Below, piece by piece: positions 17,495 through 26,674 of a stretch of 64,000 nucleotides of DNA. This DNA is from UBA4416 sp964541155 (lineage in GTDB: Bacteria; Bacteroidota; Bacteroidia; B-17B0; Aurantibacillaceae), in NCBI GenBank assembly GCA_964541155.1, contig CAZIPC010000002.1:310001-374000 (forward strand), read 5' to 3'. The translations under genes were made by a program, and so were the position numbers. Positions within the stretch are counted from its first letter, which is position 1. Each line of letters starts with the position of its first letter. The notes beneath the pieces were generated by a model, which had not been told where the DNA came from, did not search any database, and saw only the letters and a list, made by a program, of their open reading frames with translations.

Positions 17495-19516
17495 TTATCT
17501 AATGGTTTTATAAAGTTTTGGTATATTGTTAATAGTTGTAATTGCTGTTTTAAAGTCAATTCCAACTATTTTTAAGTACCAGCGCATTGTTTCGTATCGC
17601 ACTTCATTTTCTTTATTTACTTTTTTAAGTGCTTCTTCTCTTGTAATTAATCCTTCTCTAATTTGATTGCTTCTAAACGTATCATTTTCGGTAAAGCCAG
17701 TTACAGTATAATATATATAATTATAAAAGCTAGCTGTGCCATCGCCTATGCGCCAAGTAGAATCTGTATCAATTGCTTTCTCCCAGTGATATTCATTTTT
17801 AATAAGCGTTTCTAACTCTTGTTCATCCCATTTATAATAATCAAATAAATGAAAATAGTCTTTTTTAGGAGATAAGTATCTTACTGCAAATGAACCAAGG
17901 CTGTCGATTACAGATTGGTTAATATAAGCAGGGCTTTTAAGAACATTTTTACCAACAAATCCAAATAACTTAAGTTGATTTTTAATGCTTAAAGAATAAA
18001 TTCTTTTTTTATTAAATTGAGGAGGCAATCCTGCAAAGCCAGTTTTAAAATTGGTGTTTTCTAAATTATTAATGCCCCATATATTTAAATCTATTCCTGT
18101 TTGTTTTTTTACAACATTACAGTAGTGAAAAAAATATTTATCGCCAGCCATAAATAGAGGCACCATTCCTAAGTTGGGGTGTTTTAGCCAAGCCTCAATG
18201 TTTTTCTTGATATTATCTCTTTTCCATTTAATATCTGCTGATACAATAATATTTTCTACGCCAAGTTTCCCACAAGCTCTTGCAATATTTCTTCTTGCTA
18301 GGTCAGTTACCATTCCCCAGTCGTATGTGTAAGCAATTGGGTTTAATCCTAATTCTTTTTTTACAATATGTAGTGCATAGGTACTATCTCTTCCACCACT
18401 AAATGGAACAATGCAATCTGGTAATCCATCACTTCGTTTATATTTTTTTACTAATTGCTTTAGCTCGGTTAATGTATGATTTTGTTTTTTAGGAGTATGA
18501 TTTTTACAATAGTTACATTCTCCTTTTTCATCAAATGTTATAAATGGAAATGTTTCTGGAAGAATACATTTAGAGCAACGTTTGAGGGTATTAATTGAGT
18601 TTAAATTGTTTTCGAGTAGTGATATTAAATTAGATTCTTTAGAGCGATCTACAAATTCTACAGGGTCAATAACTATTTCTGTATCAAAATTACCTTTTAA
18701 GTTAGTGATTTTTACTTCATAATTTTTATATGATAAAGAGGTATAATTATGTTCAAACTTTTGATGTTGGTTGAATGGAGTAATTAAAAATGTTGTAGTA
18801 TTAAAAATAATTCCATTAAAGGCATTAATATGATAAACAGGATAAGTTGTTTTTAATTTTTTTTGTACTTCGTCTAAAAAATATTTTTCAGAGGCAAACA
18901 TCAGTAAATCGTCTGAAATTAAGTAATAAAGAGAGCCGTTATTTGTAAATAAGGCTAATTCATTTCTGTCTTCAAACAATAGTGCACTCGAAACAGTACC
19001 TTCGATTTTATTAAGCGTGTTAATAATAGCATTAGGCAATGTATGATTATTATTTATTTCTTTTCTAATTAAACTGAGTAATACTTCAGTATCAATTTCA
19101 TATTGTTTTTTTAAATCAGGATTTTGTTCCCAAAGCTGATTATCGTTTACGATTATCCCATTATGTATTCCAATAATTCCATCTTTTACAACTGGTTGAT
19201 TATTTACATCGTTTAATTGAGAACCATTAGTTACCAGCCTAGCATGACCTATAGCTTGAAATGAGATGTTGTTTTGGTAATTATGTAGTGCGCGATTTAG
19301 TATAGATAGGTATTCGGTTGATTTTAATAATTGAGGTACTGGAATATCTCCTTTAATTAACTCAAAGTTATTTTGGTTGTTGTTTTTAAATACCATTCCT
19401 GAGGAATCTTTTCCTCTAGCCATAGATAATTTGGCAATAGTGTGCAAGCCTTTTTTAACAAACTCTTTGTTTGTGTTGGCTCCTTGTTTAGTGATTATTC
19501 CAAAAATTCCGCACAT
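17495..19516 (-). CDS. Glutaminase (GATase II) fused to a WbpG-like N-acetyl sugar amidotransferase
   Basis: This 673-residue two-part enzyme has an N-terminal class II glutamine amidotransferase domain (1 to about 250). Its catalytic Cys2 is exposed after Met removal (MCGIFG), with RLVTNGS at 93-99 and HNG at 118-120. The C-terminal part (about 310-673) resembles the WbpG/WbuX/PseA amidotransferases. It has zinc-type cysteine pairs 314/317 and 334/337, the PP-loop SGGRDS at 373-378 and a C-terminal ITREEALKKVN segment. It would release ammonia from glutamine and transfer it to an ATP-activated N-acetyl (or carboxyl) sugar, giving an acetamidino or amide group. WbpG normally needs HisH and HisF for ammonia; here the glutaminase is built in. 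A second, unfused WbpG is in the same operon. Confidence 0.85.
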   Translation of the reverse strand: MCGIFGIITKQGANTNKEFVKKGLHTIAKLSMARGKDSSGMVFKNNNQNNFELIKGDIPVPQLLKSTEYLSILNRALHNYQNNISFQAIGHARLVTNGSQLNDVNNQPVVKDGIIGIHNGIIVNDNQLWEQNPDLKKQYEIDTEVLLSLIRKEINNNHTLPNAIINTLNKIEGTVSSALLFEDRNELALFTNNGSLYYLISDDLLMFASEKYFLDEVQKKLKTTYPVYHINAFNGIIFNTTTFLITPFNQHQKFEHNYTSLSYKNYEVKITNLKGNFDTEIVIDPVEFVDRSKESNLISLLENNLNSINTLKRCSKCILPETFPFITFDEKGECNYCKNHTPKKQNHTLTELKQLVKKYKRSDGLPDCIVPFSGGRDSTYALHIVKKELGLNPIAYTYDWGMVTDLARRNIARACGKLGVENIIVSADIKWKRDNIKKNIEAWLKHPNLGMVPLFMAGDKYFFHYCNVVKKQTGIDLNIWGINNLENTNFKTGFAGLPPQFNKKRIYSLSIKNQLKLFGFVGKNVLKSPAYINQSVIDSLGSFAVRYLSPKKDYFHLFDYYKWDEQELETLIKNEYHWEKAIDTDSTWRIGDGTASFYNYIYYTVTGFTENDTFRSNQIREGLITREEALKKVNKENEVRYETMRWYLKIVGIDFKTAITTINNIPKLYKTIR

Positions 19517-20307
19517 TATTGGTTAAGGTATTTTTTTACAATATTAAATTCTTTTTTTCTTAGTATTCTTCTGTTATAAAACGTAATAGGTAATATTTTA
19601 AAAAGAATTTCAAAAACCATCCAGGTGTGAAGTAAAAAAAGTCTTTTGGGTTCTTGTATAATTCTAAATAAGGTAGCTAGTCCTATTTTTTTAATCCAAG
19701 TTGGGCTTTGTTTTGTATATCCTGCAATTACATCAATCATTCCACCGCAAGGAATAATAATATTTGCATTTAAATCTTTTTTATAAGTATATACAAACTC
19801 TTCTTTAATAGGTGTTGAAATTCCTACTAGTAATATATTTGGATTTAGTTGGTTAATATTTTCGACAATTTTCGTTTCATTGGATTTAGAAAAATAACCA
19901 TGTATGCCGGGAAGAAGTTTAATGTTAGGGTATTGTTTTTTAATATTATCACACGCCTTTTGATTGATAGCTTCTTTTGCGCCAAATAATAATACACTTA
20001 GATGGTTTGCATTTGCATATTTTAAGGTATTAATTGTAATATCGGGTATTGAAATAATTGTTTTTAGTTTAAAATTATTACGTTGGCAATACCAATTAAA
20101 CTGAGTGCCATCACATACCAAAAGATCAAAAGAGTTAATGATTGGGAATAATTGTGGATATTTTTTAAATAACGTAATATATCCTAAAGAATGACCAAAC
20201 ACAATAATAGATTTGTTTTCTTTAATAGTTGTATCAAATAATAGATTAACATCAGCTATTTCGAAATCGCTTACTTTTAATCCAAATATATTAAGTTGAT
20301 TAATCAT
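19516..20307 (-). CDS. WecG/TagA/CpsF family glycosyltransferase
   Basis: This 263-residue GT26 family enzyme has the conserved order VCDGTQFNWYCQRN (donor and acceptor region), LLFGAKE, LPGIHGYF, ILLVGISTPIKEEF and PCGGMIDVIAGYTKQSPTWIKKIGLATLFRIIQEP. Family members add a ManNAc, ManNAcA or glucosyl residue to an undecaprenyl-linked sugar at the membrane surface. It would therefore probably add the second sugar after the priming transferase. Its start overlaps the preceding stop by one base and its stop overlaps the next start by one base, pointing to coupled translation. The exact donor is not known. Confidence 0.9.
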   Translation of the reverse strand: MINQLNIFGLKVSDFEIADVNLLFDTTIKENKSIIVFGHSLGYITLFKKYPQLFPIINSFDLLVCDGTQFNWYCQRNNFKLKTIISIPDITINTLKYANANHLSVLLFGAKEAINQKACDNIKKQYPNIKLLPGIHGYFSKSNETKIVENINQLNPNILLVGISTPIKEEFVYTYKKDLNANIIIPCGGMIDVIAGYTKQSPTWIKKIGLATLFRIIQEPKRLFLLHTWMVFEILFKILPITFYNRRILRKKEFNIVKKYLNQ

Positions 20308-21440
20308 TATTTAATTCCATGCCATAAGTTACTCAATTTCGCATTTCCCACTATTAGTTTCAACACCCTCCAAGAAGTGTTTTCAATGGTATATTCCTCG
20401 GCAATTGTTTTATAGCCTTTTGTTTGTTTAAACTCATTCATAACAAGTGCAACAGAGTCAATTACAATTTGCGTGTCAAAACCTGTTAGTATAATAGTTC
20501 CAGCATCTTGAGCTTCTGGCCTTTCCATAGATTGTCTTAATGATATGGCAGGGAAATTAAGAATGGAAGACTCTTCGCTTATGGTACCGGAGTCTGATAT
20601 AGTACAAGCTGCATTCATTTGCAGATTAACGTAATCTAAAAATCCAAAAGGTTTCATAAATTGAATGAGTTTATTTAATTCAATATGTTTTATTTCATCT
20701 AATCTTTTTTTGGTTCGAGGATGAGTAGATACAATTATTGGATATTGATAAGTTTCTGCTAGGTTATTTAATAGAGATACAATTTTTATTAGGTTATCTG
20801 TATTATCTACATTTTCTTCTCTATGGGTTGATACTACAAAATACTTTTTTTGTTCTAGGTGTAATATTTCAACAATTTTAGATTGATTAATTTTTGGTAA
20901 GTAATAATACAGAACTTCATTCATAGGGCTTCCTGTAAGGTATATTCTTCGGTGAGGAATGCCTTCGCTTAATAAATGCCTGCGAGCATGTTCTGTATAT
21001 ACTAAATTAAAATCTGATATATGATCTACAATTTTTCTATTAGTTTCTTCAGGAACATTAAAATCAAAACATCTATTACCTGCTTCCATGTGAAAAATAG
21101 GAACATGCAATCTCTTAGCAATATATGCAGCCAAGCAGGAGTTAGTATCTCCTAATACTAAAAACGCATCTGGCTTTTCTTTTTTTAAAATTTCTTCAGT
21201 TTTGCGCATAATATCGCCTACAGATGATCCTAAAGAAGATACATCTGCGTTCATAAAGTAATTTGGTTTTCTTATTTCAAGTTCATCAAAAAATACTTGA
21301 TTAAGTTCATAGTCATAATTTTGACCAGTATGAACAATCACATGATTAAGATGATGATCAAGTAAATTCATCACTCTTGATAATCGTATAATTTCCGGTC
21401 GTGTTCCTACAACTGTAACTACTTTTAGTTTTGCTTGCAT
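20307..21440 (-). CDS. capG: UDP-GlcNAc 2-epimerase type enzyme, CapG/FnlC-like
   Basis: This 377-residue non-hydrolysing epimerase has the N-terminal motif VVGTRPEIIRLSRV, the LGDTNS loop, HMEAGNRCFDFNVPEETNRKIVDH and the C-terminal SDSGTISEESSI motif. The 'GNRCFD..VPEE.NR' form is that of CapG/WbjD/FnlC, which acts last in UDP-N-acetyl-L-fucosamine synthesis, rather than WecB ('EAGLRT'). The two preceding genes encode the other pathway steps, which strengthens the assignment. Confidence 0.9.
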   Translation of the reverse strand: MQAKLKVVTVVGTRPEIIRLSRVMNLLDHHLNHVIVHTGQNYDYELNQVFFDELEIRKPNYFMNADVSSLGSSVGDIMRKTEEILKKEKPDAFLVLGDTNSCLAAYIAKRLHVPIFHMEAGNRCFDFNVPEETNRKIVDHISDFNLVYTEHARRHLLSEGIPHRRIYLTGSPMNEVLYYYLPKINQSKIVEILHLEQKKYFVVSTHREENVDNTDNLIKIVSLLNNLAETYQYPIIVSTHPRTKKRLDEIKHIELNKLIQFMKPFGFLDYVNLQMNAACTISDSGTISEESSILNFPAISLRQSMERPEAQDAGTIILTGFDTQIVIDSVALVMNEFKQTKGYKTIAEEYTIENTSWRVLKLIVGNAKLSNLWHGIK

Positions 21441-21477
21441 GTGTTGTCTTAGTCTTTAAAAAATTAAATATAAGTAT

Positions 21478-22617
21478 TTATACTGTTTCAAAGAATGTAT
21501 CAGGGTCTTCAGGATTAAAAAATTCATTTATCCAAAAAATGGTATAAAGATCTTCTGTTCCAATGTTTTTAATGTTATGAGTATACCAAATAGGCATATC
21601 AACAAATGAAGGCTCATTGCCATCGAGTTCAAACGATAGTATTTCTGTTGTATTTATTTTTCTGAGTTGGATTAGAGCTTTTCCTTTAATAACTGCAAAT
21701 CTCTCTACTTTTCTAGTATGATAATGATTGCCTCTTGTTATTCCTTTGGCAGTAGTGGAGAAAGAAATTTGCCCTCCACTATTTAATTTTATGGTTTCAA
21801 CAAAAGATCCTCTATCATCAGTATGTTTAGTGAGTTTAAAAGGGAAAAATGATTGATGGTTGATGTATGTTAAAAAGGTGGTAAATAATTTTTTTTCTAA
21901 AGAGGAACTTAAATTTGGGATCATCCCATTTTTAAAATATGCTTCTTTAAAATTATTTAGTTTTTCTAATAAGTCGCTTACTTTTAAAGTATATCTGGCT
22001 TCAATTTGTATAGTACAAATGTGTTGTTGTTGTTTTGTATGTATTAATGCTATTATTTCTTTTATTAGTTCGTCAATATAAATAAGTTGCATATTGCCAT
22101 TTATATCAATTTTCGGCGTTTCGTTATGAGTAATTTGATGACAGAATGTTGCCACAACAGAGTTATAGTATGGTTGCCCAAAAGGCCCAAAAACATTGGG
22201 AATTATAAGTCCTGTAAAATAATTTTTGGTTTTATTTGCCCAGTTTTCAAATAAAATTCTTCCTTCTTTTTTTGAATTCCCGTAGTGATTATTTTTTTCT
22301 TCTTGAGTTGAAGACGAAAAAATAATATGCAGTTTTGAATTTGTTCTTTCGCAAGAGGAAATAATTTTATGAGTTAATTCAATATTAGTTTGATAAATGA
22401 TTTCATTATCATGATGTCTGTTTAACCCAGCTAAATGAATTAAGACATCGCATTGTTTTATAAAATTATCTAATAGCGTGTTGTCGTTAAAATAATTTTT
22501 ATCAAATGAAACGCGTTCATATTGATTTGGATATAGGCCCAATGTATTATATAAATGGGAACCTATAAAACCAGTTTGTCCTGTTATTCCAATTTTTATT
22601 TTAGTATTAGAGTTCAT
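21478..22617 (-). CDS. capF: CapF-like reductase: SDR domain plus cupin
   Basis: This 379-residue bifunctional protein has a Rossmann SDR domain (1 to about 250, GITGQTGFIGSHL at the start). The C-terminal cupin domain (about 260-379) carries a metal-site-like segment GNHYHTRKVERFAVIKGKA. CapF/WbjC/FnlB catalyses epimerisation at C3 (cupin) and NADPH-dependent reduction at C4 (SDR) of the keto-sugar made by CapE. The length is close to the family's usual 370. It lies 37 bases upstream of capG and 18 bases downstream of capE. Confidence 0.92.
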   Translation of the reverse strand: MNSNTKIKIGITGQTGFIGSHLYNTLGLYPNQYERVSFDKNYFNDNTLLDNFIKQCDVLIHLAGLNRHHDNEIIYQTNIELTHKIISSCERTNSKLHIIFSSSTQEEKNNHYGNSKKEGRILFENWANKTKNYFTGLIIPNVFGPFGQPYYNSVVATFCHQITHNETPKIDINGNMQLIYIDELIKEIIALIHTKQQQHICTIQIEARYTLKVSDLLEKLNNFKEAYFKNGMIPNLSSSLEKKLFTTFLTYINHQSFFPFKLTKHTDDRGSFVETIKLNSGGQISFSTTAKGITRGNHYHTRKVERFAVIKGKALIQLRKINTTEILSFELDGNEPSFVDMPIWYTHNIKNIGTEDLYTIFWINEFFNPEDPDTFFETV

Positions 22618-22635
22618 ACTTTTTTAGAAATAGTA

Positions 22636-23652
22636 TTATAAATTTAAGTCTGAACGAATGAGATCTAATTTAAGTAATAAATTTTTGGTTTCCTCTAGAG
22701 ATAACATTGTTGTATTGTGTGAGTGGTATTCTTCAACATCTGATAATTCTTTTTTTCCTTCAGAGAAGAATGATTCATAATTTAAATTTCTATCGTCAGC
22801 AGGAATTCTATAATAATTCCCCATATCAATAGCTTTTATCATATCTTCTCTATTTACTAAGGTTTCATAGAGTTTTTCGCCATGTCTTGTGCCTATTATT
22901 TGTATATCTGCGTTAATATTATACAACTGCATAAGTGCTTTTGCTAATGTATGAATTGTGGTAGCAGGAGATTTTTGAACAAAAATATCGCCAGGCTTTC
23001 CATTTTTAAATGCATACAATACTAAATCTACAGCATCTTCTAAGGTCATCATAAATCGAGACATATTAGGGTCTGTAATGGTTAATGCTTTACCTTTTTT
23101 TAATTGATCTATAAATAATGGAATAACGGAACCTCTCGAGGCCATTACATTTCCGTATCTTGTTCCACAAAACACGGTTTTTTCTGGGTCTAAATTTCTT
23201 GATTTGGCAACCATAACTTTTTCCATTAATGCTTTAGACATTCCCATGGCATTAATTGGGTAGGCGGCTTTGTCGGTACTTAAAACTACAACGCGTTTTA
23301 CTTCAAAACGTTCAGCAGCATTGAGTACATTATCTGTTCCTAATATATTTGTTTTTACTGCTTCAATTGGAAAAAATTCGCATGAAGGAACTTGTTTTAA
23401 AGCAGCTGCGTGAAAAATATAATCAACTCCTTTTACGGCTTCATCAACACTTCTTTGATCGCGAACATCACCTATGTAAAATTTAATTTTAGAATTATTT
23501 AATGCTTTTCGCATATCGTCTTGTTTTTTTTCGTCTCTACTAAAAATGCGAATTTCACTAAAACTCTCTGTCTCTAAAAATCGTTTTAAAACAGTATACC
23601 CAAATGATCCAGTGCCTCCTGTTATTAATATTTTTTTATTGTTTTCTGTCAT
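22636..23652 (-). CDS. capE: CapE-like UDP-GlcNAc 4,6-dehydratase / 5-epimerase
   Basis: The 338-residue SDR enzyme starts the UDP-L-FucNAc branch by converting UDP-GlcNAc to a 4-keto-6-deoxy sugar with inversion at C5. It has the glycine motif TGGTGSFGYTV (residues 12-22), the HAAALKQVPSCE segment and STDKAAYPINAMGMSKALMEK. In this last segment the usual catalytic tyrosine of YxxxK is replaced by methionine (M-S-K), as known for CapE/FlaA1 enzymes. The C-terminal region after residue 270 (SFFSEGKKELSDVEEYHSHNT) is typical of the FnlA/WbjB group. The gene overlaps the upstream glycosyltransferase gene by 17 bases. Confidence 0.93.
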   Translation of the reverse strand: MTENNKKILITGGTGSFGYTVLKRFLETESFSEIRIFSRDEKKQDDMRKALNNSKIKFYIGDVRDQRSVDEAVKGVDYIFHAAALKQVPSCEFFPIEAVKTNILGTDNVLNAAERFEVKRVVVLSTDKAAYPINAMGMSKALMEKVMVAKSRNLDPEKTVFCGTRYGNVMASRGSVIPLFIDQLKKGKALTITDPNMSRFMMTLEDAVDLVLYAFKNGKPGDIFVQKSPATTIHTLAKALMQLYNINADIQIIGTRHGEKLYETLVNREDMIKAIDMGNYYRIPADDRNLNYESFFSEGKKELSDVEEYHSHNTTMLSLEETKNLLLKLDLIRSDLNL

Positions 23653-24760
23653 GATTTATTTCGTTTAAACAGCTGTTAAATACATTAATCATATTTTCTT
23701 CAAATGATTCGGTTGTAAATTTTTCAAAATAAATTTCTCTACCTCTTTTTCCTAATTGCAAACATCTATCAGGATGTTGAATTAAAAAAGTCATATAATC
23801 TAATAGTTTTGTTTTATCATTCTTAGAGTAAATATAACCAGATTTTTTATCTTCTATTATTTCTGGTATAGCTCCTTCATCTGTTGCAATTATAGCTAAT
23901 TCAAATTGCATGGCCTCTAATAAAACAATTCCAAAAGCTTCATTTTGGGTAGGAAAAATAAAGGCATCTGCATTTTCAAAAAAATGAATTTTCTCGCTTT
24001 TATATTTTCCTCCATGATAGAATACATGTTGACTTAATTGTAGTTCTTTAATTTTTTTTACTAATTCTTTTCTACTTATATCACCTTCGCTACCTATAAT
24101 ATCTATACAAAATGACAAATTACTATTTTTCAATTGATAAGCTGTTTCAAGTAAATCAAAAACCCCTTTGCTTTTAAGTAAATTTGATAGAAATAAAAAA
24201 TGTACAGTGGATGATGTTTTAACTTTATGACCAGTAAAATCTTTAATTAATAAGGGAATGCCATTATTAACAACAAATATTTTTTTTGGATTTAAAAAAG
24301 TAACATCCTTTTTTTGGTTTTCCGAAAGCACGATAACGTATTGATTTTTAAATCCTAATTTATATATCCATTTATGAAATCTACTTTTTTGAGAGTATTT
24401 GTAAATCCCTTTTCCATGTATATGTAAAATAAATTTTTTACAAAACAACTTTCCTATTAATATTAAAAAAAGGTCTCTTAAATACGTTATACCATTTATA
24501 GAAGGTTGAAAATAAATAACGCTTATTTTTTTAAAAGTTAAAGCACTTAGTAACTTAGTAATAATAGAAAAATAAATTACTATTTTTTTTATTTGAAAAT
24601 GACCAAGTTTTTTAACTGAGCTAGAGTAACTAATTCCTATTTTTTCAATACTAAAATTGCTATTTATTTTTTCACTTTCAAATACGCTATTATTCATAAA
24701 AGTAGCGCCCGTATTTGGCGGTGGAATTTTTAACAAAAACAGTATTTTTTTACGATTCAT
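23636..24760 (-). CDS. GT4 family glycosyltransferase
   Basis: This 374-residue GT-B enzyme's N-terminal half begins RKKILFLLKIPPPNTGATF and contains the HIHGKG segment near the active site. The C-terminal nucleotide-sugar domain (about 190-374) carries VHFLFLSNLLKSKGVFDLLETA and PTQNEAFGIVLLEAM, which includes the EX7E motif of retaining GT4 enzymes. The sugar it transfers is unknown. The start overlaps the FkbM-like gene by 11 bases and the end overlaps capE by 17 bases, so expression is tightly linked to precursor synthesis. Confidence 0.9.
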   Translation of the reverse strand: MNRKKILFLLKIPPPNTGATFMNNSVFESEKINSNFSIEKIGISYSSSVKKLGHFQIKKIVIYFSIITKLLSALTFKKISVIYFQPSINGITYLRDLFLILIGKLFCKKFILHIHGKGIYKYSQKSRFHKWIYKLGFKNQYVIVLSENQKKDVTFLNPKKIFVVNNGIPLLIKDFTGHKVKTSSTVHFLFLSNLLKSKGVFDLLETAYQLKNSNLSFCIDIIGSEGDISRKELVKKIKELQLSQHVFYHGGKYKSEKIHFFENADAFIFPTQNEAFGIVLLEAMQFELAIIATDEGAIPEIIEDKKSGYIYSKNDKTKLLDYMTFLIQHPDRCLQLGKRGREIYFEKFTTESFEENMINVFNSCLNEINHDRKQ

Positions 24761-25613
24761 TAAATGAAATAGAATAAAGTGAAGAAAGTACTAATTGAAA
24801 ATCTTTGTGAATATATATTGGGTCCTCGATACTATGAGTTGAGTTAAAAACAGAAATTGTTTTATTTTTGGATGAATAAGAAAAAGGACCTATTAAATTA
24901 TTTTGCAGTAATAATTGATGTACTTCACAGTGATTTTTGGTTATTTCAATAAATAATATTTTTATGTTTTTAAGTTTCTCTTGAAATCCATTTAATACCT
25001 CTAATTCAAATCCTTCAACATCTATTTTCACAATATCGGGAATAATATTGTTTTCATTACAAAAGTCATTTATGGTTATTGCATCAACCTCTATTGTATT
25101 TTGATTAATACCTGTAACAATTTTATTTATTGAACTACCATTTACATTTGTAAATGTTACTTTTCCAGTTGTGTTACTAATAGCTTTATTATACGCATGT
25201 ATATTATTCCTCTGATTTAAACTTATTTGATAATTTAAAATATTGAAAGTATAAGGGTGTGGTTCAAAACAAAAAATCTGAGATTCTTTAGATTCAGAAG
25301 CAATTAAAGTGTAAACGCCAATATTTGTTCCGATATCAAAAAATGTAGAAGGGTTAATGTTTAATATATACTTAATTAAATTCATATTATTATAATCATA
25401 CATTTGTTGAGTATACATTTTTGTACCGCCCTCCAATGCTATTTTTTTATCTTGAATTTCTATTATCGATTCTGAAATTTTTATTTTGATAGGAAAACGA
25501 TTGCACATTTTAATTAATTGCCATTCAATATACTTTAGTAAAGCAGTTGCTTTATTAATATTTTTGTTTTTTAAAATATGATTGATAGAGTAATAAATAG
25601 ATTTTAAACTCAT
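24750..25613 (-). CDS. FkbM family methyltransferase
   Basis: This 287-residue protein has an SAM-binding core at about 80-250. Motif I is STFFDIGTNIGVYTLIA, followed by CFEPHPYTFNIL, and the FkbM hallmark DIVKIDVEGFELEVLNGF. Such enzymes usually O-methylate a sugar hydroxyl in surface polysaccharides. In this position it could cap or decorate a residue of the repeat unit. The N-terminal 60 residues are helical and lack a signal. It overlaps both neighbours (4 and 11 bases). Confidence 0.88.
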   Translation of the reverse strand: MSLKSIYYSINHILKNKNINKATALLKYIEWQLIKMCNRFPIKIKISESIIEIQDKKIALEGGTKMYTQQMYDYNNMNLIKYILNINPSTFFDIGTNIGVYTLIASESKESQIFCFEPHPYTFNILNYQISLNQRNNIHAYNKAISNTTGKVTFTNVNGSSINKIVTGINQNTIEVDAITINDFCNENNIIPDIVKIDVEGFELEVLNGFQEKLKNIKILFIEITKNHCEVHQLLLQNNLIGPFSYSSKNKTISVFNSTHSIEDPIYIHKDFQLVLSSLYSISFNES

Positions 25614-26674
25614 TTTAATACAAAATTTATGGCATTAATAATTCCTTGAGCAGCTTCTTGTGCATTATATTTTTGAATTTGACTTAAGCTATTTTTTGAA
25701 AATTCATGGTACATTTTACTATCATTTAGTAATTGCATAACATGATCTGCCCAAATATTTATATCTAAAGGCAGAACAAATCCATTATAATTATGTATAA
25801 TTAAGTCCCCTGCAGATCCAGCATTATTACAAGTAATTACTGGTGTTCCAACAGCACAAGCATCATTTGATACAACTCCCCATGAATCTAGCTTTGTAGG
25901 AAATAAAAAAATTTTTGATTGAGCATAATATTTAGGTAATTCGTTTGGTTGAACAAATCCTAAGTAAGTGTAATTTATATTTAATGTTTTTAATGTATCA
26001 ATAGTTTGGTTTCTTAGAGGACCGTCTCCTAACAGTAATATTTTTATATCTTTTTTTACATAGCTTATTTTTTCAATTATTTCGCAAAAAAAAGAAGGCA
26101 TTTTTCTGTCAATAAACTGTCCTGAAAATAATAAATCAAATTGTTTTTCTGTATTTATGAAACTACTACTATGATGATTATCTATAGCGTAATGTGAAAT
26201 AAAAATTTGTTCTTTTTTAATCCCATAATTTAAAAAATTTAAATACCCTTTTTTACTTACTGGAATGAAGGCATGCATTTTTTTATATAAAATTTTCCTG
26301 ATTAAAATATGTAAAAAAGAATATGATTTTTCATTCAACTCCCATGCATCTGTATTAGCAATTAGTTTTTTGTGATTGATTAAACCAAATAAGATAGCTT
26401 TTAGCATTGTGGGATTGAAGCCACATGTGATAATAACGTCTGGATTAAATTTTTTTAGTTTTTTATAAATTACTTCTTTTTTATCAAGATCATTATTTGT
26501 AGTTTCATTTAAGAATGAATGATTATGATATAATATTGTTTTTTCCCACTTAAAAGCAGGATGATTTGAAGAGGTGTATATAACTAAGAAATCGTCACTT
26601 ATTAAACGGTTTATTTCGTTAAATACGGTTACTCTGTATGGAGAAGGAATACTTGTAATTAAAACAGTTTTCAC
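25610..26674 (-). CDS. GT4 family glycosyltransferase
   Basis: The 354-residue GT-B protein begins MKTVLITSIPSPYRVTVFNE, a start typical of GT4 enzymes of polysaccharide clusters. A donor-binding half (about 180-354) contains FDLLFSGQFIDRKMPSFF, ILLLGDGPLRNQ and PTKLDSWGVVSNDACAVGTPVITC. The EX7E first acidic residue appears as Asp in LDSWGVVSNDA, a change that occurs in some subfamilies. Acceptor and donor are unknown. It overlaps both neighbours by 1-4 bases. Confidence 0.88.
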   Translation of the reverse strand: MKTVLITSIPSPYRVTVFNEINRLISDDFLVIYTSSNHPAFKWEKTILYHNHSFLNETTNNDLDKKEVIYKKLKKFNPDVIITCGFNPTMLKAILFGLINHKKLIANTDAWELNEKSYSFLHILIRKILYKKMHAFIPVSKKGYLNFLNYGIKKEQIFISHYAIDNHHSSSFINTEKQFDLLFSGQFIDRKMPSFFCEIIEKISYVKKDIKILLLGDGPLRNQTIDTLKTLNINYTYLGFVQPNELPKYYAQSKIFLFPTKLDSWGVVSNDACAVGTPVITCNNAGSAGDLIIHNYNGFVLPLDINIWADHVMQLLNDSKMYHEFSKNSLSQIQKYNAQEAAQGIINAINFVLK

